Below are positions 1 to 4,963 of a stretch of DNA of 5,869 bases, piece after piece. The position numbers and the translations under genes were made by a program. The DNA comes from an uncultured Methylocystaceae bacterium. GTDB taxonomy: Bacteria; Pseudomonadota; Alphaproteobacteria; Rhizobiales; Beijerinckiaceae. Position 1 is the stretch's first letter. Each line of letters begins with the position of its first letter. The notes below the pieces were generated by a model. That model was given only the letters and a program-made list of their open reading frames with translations. It was not told the origin of the DNA and ran no database searches. The stretch spans positions 1 through 5,869 of the forward strand of contig CAMFKC010000182.1 of the NCBI GenBank assembly GCA_945956975.1, in the 5' to 3' direction.

Positions 1-683
1 TTGCCGGGCTCGCCCAGCACGTGGGCGGCGTCGACCTTCACCTTGGAGAAGGAGATTTCAGCCGAGCGCGTGGCGTCCTGGTTCCAGTAGCCGCGGCGCG
101 TTACGCCCGGCGCGCGCGCGTCGACGAGGAAGAGGCCGATGCCGTTCTCGTCGCGCGTTCCGCCGGAGACGCGCGCGGAAACGATCAGCCAGTCGGCGGC
201 GTCGCCATTGAGCACCAGCGACTTCTCGCCGTCGAGCACCCAGCCGTCGCCCTCCTTCGTCGCCTTGGTGGAGACGCAGGCGAGATTGTAGCGCGCGGCG
301 CGCTCGTGGTGGGCGAAAGCGAAGATCTTCTCGCCGCCGGCGATCTGCGGCACGAGTTCGGCGCGCTGCGCGTCGCTCGCGGCATGGCGGATCACGCCCC
401 CCGAGAGAATGACAGTCGCCATATAGGGCTCGACCGCCAGCGCGCGGCCGAGCGATTCCATGACGATCATGGTCTCGACGGGGCCGCCGCCGAAACCGCC
501 GTCGGCTTCCGCGAAGGGCAGGGCGAGCAGGCCGAGTTCGGCGAACTGTCCCCACATGTCGCGAGAGAAGCCGTGCTCTTCCTTAAGATAGGCCTTGCGC
601 TTGTCGAAGTCGTACTTGTCCGCGACCAGGCGGTCGACGGAATCCTTCAGCATGCGCTGTTCTTCGGAGAGATCGAAATCCAT
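1..683 (-). CDS. pimD: Acyl-CoA dehydrogenase family protein, PimD-like small subunit (C-terminus cut by window edge)
   Basis: This frame starts at ATG 683-681 and stays open to the left edge, giving 227 residues of a family that usually runs about 370-390, so the C-terminal domain is outside the window. The protein begins MDFDLSEEQRMLKDSVDRLV, as I recall for pimeloyl-CoA dehydrogenase small subunits. Residues 1-115 fit the helical N-terminal domain (GGFGGGPVE at 62-70) and residues 120-227 the beta middle domain. An AGGA at 694-691, 7 nt before the ATG, supports the start. The oddity is at residues 121-133: where catalytic acyl-CoA dehydrogenases carry EPGAGSD, this one reads HHERAARYN, so flavin/substrate contacts are probably altered. 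That fits a partner subunit in a heteromeric enzyme with the upstream large subunit, oxidising an acyl-CoA in the cytoplasm. The family is sure; the pim assignment is from memory and moderate. Other heteromeric acyl-CoA dehydrogenases, such as those of steroid side-chain breakdown, are the alternative. Confidence 0.8.
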   Translation of the reverse strand, partial: MDFDLSEEQRMLKDSVDRLVADKYDFDKRKAYLKEEHGFSRDMWGQFAELGLLALPFAEADGGFGGGPVETMIVMESLGRALAVEPYMATVILSGGVIRHAASDAQRAELVPQIAGGEKIFAFAHHERAARYNLACVSTKATKEGDGWVLDGEKSLVLNGDAADWLIVSARVSGGTRDENGIGLFLVDARAPGVTRRGYWNQDATRSAEISFSKVKVDAAHVLGEPG

Positions 684-704
684 TTTTCTGTCCTGTTACA
701 GGGC

Positions 705-783
705 GTCATTGCGCGCGAAGCGAAGCAATCCAGAGGTGTGGTTCGGCTCTGGATTGCTTCGTCGCTTCACTCCTCGCAACGAC
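705..783. repeat. Imperfect palindromic dispersed repeat between the two dehydrogenase genes
   Basis: The core is a perfect 15-bp inverted repeat: CGAAGCAATCCAGAG at 721-735 pairs with CTCTGGATTGCTTCG at 747-761 around an 11-nt loop. The outer ends also pair: GTCATTGCG at 705-713 with CGCAACGAC at 775-783, with one G-T type mismatch. Between these, the right arm carries about six extra bases. This matches a short palindromic repeat that I recall as scattered in many copies through Bradyrhizobium/Rhodopseudomonas-type genomes. It fills most of the 118-bp gap in the leftward unit, so any transcript running through would form a strong hairpin. It could protect or separate the two messages, or simply be a non-autonomous insertion. 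No U-tract follows on either strand, so a classical intrinsic terminator is unlikely. Confidence 0.85.
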
Positions 784-801
784 GGCATTAGCGACGATGC
801 C

Positions 802-2001
802 TCAAAGGCCGAGAATGGCCTTGGCGATGATGTTCTTCTGGATCTCGTTGGAGCCGCCGTAGATCGACACCTTGCGGTAGTTGAAATAGGCGGGCGCCAG
901 CGGCGAGGCCCAGTCGGGGCCGGCCGGCGGCTCGTTCCAGCCGTCGTGCGTCTCCTTGCGGAAGGGCGCGATGTAGGGGCCGGCGACTTCCAGCGCGAGT
1001 TCGGTGATCTGCTGCTGGATTTCCGAGCCCTTGATCTTGAGGATCGAGGAGGCCGGGTCCGGCTTGCCTTTTTCGCGCGTGCGTTCCGCCGCCACCACTC
1101 GCAGCTGGGTCATCTCCAGCGCCTTCAGTTCGACCTCGATCGAGGCGAGCTTCTCGCGGAAGCGCTGGTTCTCGATCAGTGGCGTATCGCCGTCGAGTTC
1201 GGCCTTGGCGAGTTGCTTGATGCGGCGGATGCGCTCCTTCGAGGCGCCGACGCGCGCGATGCCCACGCGCTCGTTGCCGAGCAGGAACTTGGCGTAGTCC
1301 CAGCCCTTGTTCTCCTTGCCGACGAGATTCTCGACCGGCACCTTCACGTCGTCGAAGAAGACTTCGTTGACCTCGTGGCCGCCCTCGATCGTGATGATCG
1401 GCTTCACGGTGATGCCCGGCGTCTTCATGTCGATCAGAAGGAAGGAAATGCCTTCCTGCTTCTTCGCGTTGGGATCGGTGCGCACGAGCATGAAAATCAT
1501 GTCGCCGTGCTGGCCGAGCGTGGTCCAGGTCTTCTGGCCGTTGACGATGTAGAAATCGCCCTCACGCTTTGCGGTGGTGCGAAGCCCTGCGAGATCGGAG
1601 CCCGCGCCCGGCTCCGAGAAGCCCTGGCTCCACCAAGTGTCGAGATTGGCGATCGCCGGCAGATACTTCTTCTTCTGCTCCTCGGAGCCGAAGGTGTAGA
1701 TGACCGGTCCGACCATGCTGACGCCGAAGGCGAGTGTCTGCGGCGCGGGCGCCAGCATCTGCTCCTCCAGGAAGATGTACTGCTGCACGGGCGACCAGCC
1801 GGTGCCGCCGTATTCCACGGGCCAGTGCGGAACGGCCCAGCCCTTCTTGTTGAGGATGCGCGTCCAGCGGATCATGTCCTCCTTGCCGGGGTGCAGGCCG
1901 GCGACCAGCTTCTCGCGGATGTCGGTGGGCAGATGTTCCTTGAAGAAGGTTCGCACCTCGTCGCGGAAGGCGATTTCTTCGGGCGTAAAACTGAGGTCCA
2001 T
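802..2001 (-). CDS. pimC: Acyl-CoA dehydrogenase, PimC-like large subunit
   Basis: The 399-residue protein is complete and of normal length for an FAD-dependent acyl-CoA dehydrogenase, which introduces the alpha-beta double bond of an acyl-CoA in the first step of beta-oxidation and passes electrons to ETF. Visible parts are the N-terminal helical domain (about 5-118), the middle beta domain with FSEPGAGSD at 128-136, and the C-terminal helical domain (about 230-395) ending in YGGSNEIQ (381-388). The MCAD catalytic glutamate position is Gly382 here, while Glu244 in GNER (242-245) sits at the helix-G position used by isovaleryl-CoA dehydrogenase. ATG at 2001 is chosen over the in-frame start at 2049: GAGAGG (2013-2008) lies 6 nt before it, and MDLSFTPEE is a typical family N-terminus. 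The small-subunit gene follows 118 bp downstream. I infer a heteromeric dehydrogenase for dicarboxyl-CoA such as pimeloyl-CoA; family membership is certain, substrate is not. Confidence 0.88.
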   Translation of the reverse strand: MDLSFTPEEIAFRDEVRTFFKEHLPTDIREKLVAGLHPGKEDMIRWTRILNKKGWAVPHWPVEYGGTGWSPVQQYIFLEEQMLAPAPQTLAFGVSMVGPVIYTFGSEEQKKKYLPAIANLDTWWSQGFSEPGAGSDLAGLRTTAKREGDFYIVNGQKTWTTLGQHGDMIFMLVRTDPNAKKQEGISFLLIDMKTPGITVKPIITIEGGHEVNEVFFDDVKVPVENLVGKENKGWDYAKFLLGNERVGIARVGASKERIRRIKQLAKAELDGDTPLIENQRFREKLASIEVELKALEMTQLRVVAAERTREKGKPDPASSILKIKGSEIQQQITELALEVAGPYIAPFRKETHDGWNEPPAGPDWASPLAPAYFNYRKVSIYGGSNEIQKNIIAKAILGL

Positions 2002-2090
2002 TGGCAGCCTCTCGGGTTGGTTCTGTGATCGGTATCGGACGTAGCGCACGGCTCACACTTTTGCGAGCGGCGTACAGAGCGGGTTCAAAC

Positions 2091-2107
2091 GGCGCCTATC
2101 AGGCGCC
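2091..2107. repeat. Short perfect inverted repeat (7-bp arms, 3-nt loop)
   Basis: GGCGCCT at 2091-2097 is followed after ATC by AGGCGCC at 2101-2107. The hairpin is very GC-rich and lies 90 bp before the leftward dehydrogenase start, so it would fall in or near that gene's 5' leader. Neither side has a run of T, which argues against an intrinsic terminator. It could be a protein-binding site or a leader hairpin. Confidence 0.55.
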
Positions 2108-2120
2108 TTCGTGATCGGAA

Positions 2121-2157
2121 TGCATTTCGCGCCGCCTGGTTCGACATGCGAAATGCA
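2121..2157. promoter_or_regulatory. Perfect 10-bp inverted repeat, candidate operator
   Basis: TGCATTTCGC at 2121-2130 is matched exactly by GCGAAATGCA at 2148-2157, with a 17-bp spacer. Arm centres are 27 bp apart, within the range spanned by regulators that bind two operator halves. It sits about 120 bp upstream of the leftward start codon, a plausible control position for the dehydrogenase operon. The core GCATTTCG recurs at 2369-2376. No regulator gene is in the window, so the binding protein is unknown. Confidence 0.5.
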
Positions 2158-2201
2158 AACCGGCAACGCGCGATGTCATCGATGGCCGGAAAAGAACGGC
2201 T

Positions 2202-2248
2202 TTCGCGATTGAACCGCGATCGCCCGCAAAGCGCCGGTTCAGCGCGAA
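2202..2248. repeat. Two-part inverted repeat forming a 47-nt stem-loop
   Basis: Two stem segments nest: TTCGCG (2202-2207) pairs with CGCGAA (2243-2248), and TGAACCG (2210-2216) pairs with CGGTTCA (2235-2241). A small 2-versus-1 internal loop separates them, and the terminal loop is 18 nt. Thirteen paired bases in one structure are unusual for a non-coding gap. It may be a leader hairpin of a rightward transcript or a binding site. It does not resemble any riboswitch class I know. Confidence 0.5.
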
Positions 2249-2351
2249 TGTCCGACAATTTTGCAACGCATTTCCCACATTATCGTTTGACCGAGACGCT
2301 AGTTTGTGATCGATTTCAAGTCAACGAGAACGCGGCCACGCCGCTCTCCGA

Positions 2352-2386
2352 TTTCGCAAGTGCGAACAGCATTTCGGTTTGCGAAA
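2352..2386. promoter_or_regulatory. Cluster of TTCGCA/TGCGAA half-sites, candidate operator
   Basis: TTCGCA (2353-2358) and TGCGAA (2361-2366) form a 14-bp palindrome with a 2-bp centre. Just downstream come GCATTTCG (2369-2376) and TGCGAAA (2380-2386), which repeat the same half-site in both orientations. The GCATTTCG core is shared with the inverted repeat at 2121-2157. Lying about 190-220 bp before livG, the cluster may be bound by the same regulator, acting on the rightward operon. This is pattern evidence only. Confidence 0.4.
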
Positions 2387-2560
2387 CGGAGAAAATGATT
2401 GGGAATGTAGCAGGCGTCCCGCGCGCGCCAACGAGCGCAGCGCACCAAAAAGAACGCCGACACGGAAACGCGGACAGAGGGTGGAAATACGCATGGGTTC
2501 AGTTTGCAGGGCAGGGCGCGGCAGGGTGGCTTGCGCGCCCGTTTCGCGTCGCGCGAATTC

Positions 2561-2566
2561 AGGAGG
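2561..2566 (+). promoter_or_regulatory. Strong Shine-Dalgarno that fixes the livG start
   Basis: AGGAGG ends 6 nt before ATG 2573. It decides against the in-frame upstream TTG at 2504, whose added 23 residues are arginine-rich and unlike the N-terminus of any LivG I know. Confidence 0.9.
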
Positions 2567-2572
2567 CCTTTC

Positions 2573-3361
2573 ATGAGCAATGCGGCAGGCGGGGCGCCGC
2601 TGCTGGAAGTGCGCGATGTGGCGGTGCGGTTCGACGGAATCGTCGCGCTCGACGGCGTCTCCTTCAAGTTGCACAAGGGCCAGGTGCTGGGGCTGATCGG
2701 GCCCAACGGGGCCGGCAAGACGACCATGTTCAATTGCCTGAGCCGGCTCTACACGCCGACCGAGGGCGACGTGCTGTTCGAGGGCCAGAGCATCCTGCCG
2801 CGCCCCGCGCATGAGATGGCGGCGATCGGCATCGGCCGCACGTTCCAGAACGTGGCGCTGTTCTCGCGCCTGACCGTTCGCGAGAACGTGCTGATCGGCG
2901 GCCATTCGCATACCAACAGCAATTTCTGGAACGACTCGCTGCGGCTTCCCAGCTCGCGCTCGGTGGAGCGCGGCCTGGAAAAGACCGCGCAGGAGCTGAT
3001 CGACTATCTGCATCTCGGCGACGTCGCCGACCGTCCGGTGGCGGGCCTGCCGTTCGGCACGCAGAAGCGCGTCGAGCTCGCCCGCGCGCTGGCGGCTTCT
3101 CCGAAGCTGCTGCTGCTCGACGAGCCGGCCGGCGGCCTCAACCATGACGAGGTGCACGAACTCGGGCGTCTCGTGAAGCAGATTCGCGACGACCGCGACG
3201 TGACCGTGCTACTGGTCGAGCATCACATGGGCCTCGTCATGTCGATCTCCGACAATGTGGTCGCGCTCAATTTCGGCAAGAAGATCGCGGAAGGCACGCC
3301 TGATGTCGTGCGCAAGGATCCCGAACTGATCCGCGCCTATCTCGGTGGAGAAGCCGCATGA
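2573..3361 (+). CDS. livG: LivG-type ABC transporter ATP-binding protein
   Basis: This 262-residue protein is one of two ATPases that drive a HAAT-family importer at the inner face of the cytoplasmic membrane. Visible motifs are Walker A GPNGAGKTT (43-51), Q-loop glutamine at 92 in RTFQN, Walker B LLLLDEP (179-185) with Glu184 as catalytic base, and switch His217. The signature region reads LPFGTQKR (159-166) instead of LSGGQ, as is common in LivG proteins. The C-terminal stretch EGTPDVVRKDPELIRAYLG (about 240-258) is the usual LivG tail. It is the first gene of the rightward operon, and its stop overlaps the livF start by 4 bp (ATGA), so the two are probably made in equal amounts. The class is sure. 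The substrate is open: branched-chain amino acids by default, or organic acids such as dicarboxylates given the divergent dehydrogenase genes. Confidence 0.95.
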   Translation: MSNAAGGAPLLEVRDVAVRFDGIVALDGVSFKLHKGQVLGLIGPNGAGKTTMFNCLSRLYTPTEGDVLFEGQSILPRPAHEMAAIGIGRTFQNVALFSRLTVRENVLIGGHSHTNSNFWNDSLRLPSSRSVERGLEKTAQELIDYLHLGDVADRPVAGLPFGTQKRVELARALAASPKLLLLDEPAGGLNHDEVHELGRLVKQIRDDRDVTVLLVEHHMGLVMSISDNVVALNFGKKIAEGTPDVVRKDPELIRAYLGGEAA

Positions 3362-4071
3362 GCAAGCTTCTCGAAGTCAAGGGACTGACGGCCGGCTACG
3401 GCCAGGTGCGCGTGCTGCACGGGCTGGATTTCAGCCTGGACGAAGGCGGCGTGACGACGCTGCTGGGCGCCAACGGCGCCGGCAAGACGACCACGCTGCG
3501 CGCGATCTGCGGCATGGTGAAGTCGGGCGGGGAAATCCTGTTCGAAGGCAAGAACATCCTCGGCAAGTCGACGGAGGACGTGGCGCGGCTCGGCGTCGCG
3601 CACATTCCGGAAGGGCGCGGGACGTTCACGCGCATGACGGTCGAGGAGAACCTGCAGCTCGGCGCCATCACGCGCTCCGACAAGCAGAACGTGGCCAAGG
3701 ACATCGACAAGATGTACGACCACTTCCCGCGGCTGAAGCAGCGTCGCACGCAGCAGGCGGGCACGCTGTCGGGCGGCGAACAGCAGATGCTCGCCATCGC
3801 GCGCGCGCTGATGCTGCGCCCGCGGCTGATGCTGCTCGACGAGCCGTCCTTCGGCCTCGCGCCGCTCGTCGTGAAGGAGATGTTCGAAATCCTCACCGCG
3901 CTGAACAAGGAGGAGAACGCGTCCATGCTCATCGTCGAGCAGAACGCGGCGCTCGCGCTCGGCATCGCCGACGAGGCCTATCTCCTCGAAACCGGTTCGA
4001 TCGTGATGTCGGGCCCTGCGAAACAGATCGGGGCCGACGAGAACGTCCGTCGCTCCTACCTCGGCTATTGA
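3358..4071 (+). CDS. livF: LivF-type ABC transporter ATP-binding protein
   Basis: The 237-residue protein is the second ATPase of the importer and the partner of LivG. Walker A GANGAGKTT is at 37-45, the LivF-typical IPEGRGTF at 83-90, a canonical signature LSGGEQQ at 137-143, and Walker B LMLLDEP at 157-163 with Glu162. The switch histidine position carries glutamine (Gln195 in LIVEQNA), which is usual for LivF. Length is normal for the family. The start overlaps the livG stop, and GGTGGAG at 3344-3350 lies 7 nt before it, inside livG. The pair would give one canonical ATP site (LivG Walker motifs and His217 with the LivF signature) and one degenerate site. Confidence 0.95.
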   Translation: MSKLLEVKGLTAGYGQVRVLHGLDFSLDEGGVTTLLGANGAGKTTTLRAICGMVKSGGEILFEGKNILGKSTEDVARLGVAHIPEGRGTFTRMTVEENLQLGAITRSDKQNVAKDIDKMYDHFPRLKQRRTQQAGTLSGGEQQMLAIARALMLRPRLMLLDEPSFGLAPLVVKEMFEILTALNKEENASMLIVEQNAALALGIADEAYLLETGSIVMSGPAKQIGADENVRRSYLGY

Positions 4072-4083
4072 GGAGACCCCGGT

Positions 4084-4962
4084 ATGGAGCTTCTTTTCCA
4101 GCAGATCCTGGCGGGCATCTCGACCGGCGCGATCTACGCCTGCATGGCGCTCGCGGTCGTCATGATCTACCAGGCGATCGACCACCTGAACTTCGCCCAG
4201 GGCGAAATGGCGATGTTCTCGACCTTCATCGCCTGGCAGCTGATCGAGAAGGGCGTGCCCTACTGGCTCGCCTTCCTGATCACCGTCGTCGTGTCCTTCG
4301 TCGGCGGCGTCGCCATTGAACGCATCGTGTTCAAGCCGATTGAACATGCGCCCGTGCTCAGCCACGTCGTCATCTTCATCGCGCTCTATTCGGTCATCAA
4401 CTCGATGGCCGGCTTCATCTGGGACTTCACGGTCAAGAGCTTCCCTTCGCCGTTCGGGTCCTCGCCGCTGTTCGGCTCGACGCTGATCTCGTCGCACCAG
4501 GGCGGCATGATCGCGGTCACGCTCGGGCTTCTGGTGCTGCTCTATCTGTTCTTCAGTTTCACGAGCGTCGGCCTCGCGATGCGCGCGGCGGCGGCGAATC
4601 CCGCCTCGGCTCGGCTGGTCGGCATCCGCGTGTCCTGGATGACGGCGCTCGGCTGGGGCATGGCGGCCGCGATCGGCTCGATCGCCGGCATGCTGATCGC
4701 GCCGGTCGTGTTCCTCGAACCGAACATGATGATCTCGATCCTGCTCTACGGTTTCGCGGGCGCCGTTCTCGGCGGCCTGACGAGCCCGGGCGGCGCGGTG
4801 CTCGGCGGTTTCGCCGTCGGCGTCATCGAGAATCTCGCAGGCACCTACATCCCCGTCATCGGCGCCGAACTGAAGCTGCCGATCGCGCTGGTGGTGATCG
4901 TTGTGGTGCTCGTCTTCAAACCCGCGGGCCTGTTCGGCCGCGTCGTCGTCTCGCGAGTCTGA
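4084..4962 (+). CDS. livH: LivH-type ABC transporter inner-membrane permease
   Basis: The 292-residue integral membrane protein forms one half of the transport channel. Hydrophobic segments can be seen at about 8-29, 60-78, 92-112, 141-160, 188-208, 215-232, 235-252 and 265-280, roughly the eight expected. LNFAQGEMAM at 35-44 is a family hallmark, the cytoplasmic coupling stretch runs about 163-183 (GLAMRAAAANP), and KPAGLFGR (279-286) is the usual C-terminal tail. AGGAG at 4071-4075 lies 8 nt before the ATG and overlaps the livF stop codon, suggesting coupled translation. No frameshift or missing part is seen. Confidence 0.94.
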   Translation: MELLFQQILAGISTGAIYACMALAVVMIYQAIDHLNFAQGEMAMFSTFIAWQLIEKGVPYWLAFLITVVVSFVGGVAIERIVFKPIEHAPVLSHVVIFIALYSVINSMAGFIWDFTVKSFPSPFGSSPLFGSTLISSHQGGMIAVTLGLLVLLYLFFSFTSVGLAMRAAAANPASARLVGIRVSWMTALGWGMAAAIGSIAGMLIAPVVFLEPNMMISILLYGFAGAVLGGLTSPGGAVLGGFAVGVIENLAGTYIPVIGAELKLPIALVVIVVVLVFKPAGLFGRVVVSRV

Positions 4963-4963
4963 C

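Larger units (their letters stand above)
2002..2572. promoter_or_regulatory. Divergent intergenic region with presumed promoters of both operons; no gene
   Basis: This 571-bp stretch separates the start of the leftward dehydrogenase gene from the rightward livG. The open frames that cross it give low-complexity, arginine-rich or extended translations without recognisable domains, and it looks less GC-rich than its surroundings. Both blocks must be transcribed from here or from further away, so it presumably holds two promoters and control sites. TTGACC at 2287-2292 resembles a -35 box reading rightward, but no convincing -10 lies 16-18 bp on, so I call no exact promoter. It contains several inverted repeats, listed separately. 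The distance is long for a simple divergent promoter pair and leaves room for a 5' leader on the liv transcript. Confidence 0.6.

Noticed and set aside
21..791. A 256-codon plus-strand frame over the small dehydrogenase gene
   Set aside because: It is a shadow of the partial acyl-CoA dehydrogenase on the other strand, and its end runs into the palindromic repeat.
595..2028. A 477-codon open frame on the plus strand across the large dehydrogenase gene
   Set aside because: It is antisense to a clear acyl-CoA dehydrogenase, crosses the palindromic repeat, and shows no recognisable motif.
2091..2107. Intrinsic terminator at the GGCGCCT-ATC-AGGCGCC hairpin
   Set aside because: There is no T-run on either side, and a terminator between two divergent starts would have nothing to terminate.
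2287..2315. A sigma-70 style promoter using TTGACC at 2287-2292
   Set aside because: No acceptable -10 hexamer occurs at 16-18 bp spacing, so the -35 match may be chance.
2146..2814. A possible gene in the divergent region running into livG
   Set aside because: The translation is domain-free, runs into livG in a different frame, and no ribosome binding site supports it.
3345..4319. A 324-codon plus-strand frame overlapping livF in another reading frame
   Set aside because: Its Arg/Gly-rich translation spans the end of livF and the start of livH with no domain; livF in the proper frame has all ABC motifs.
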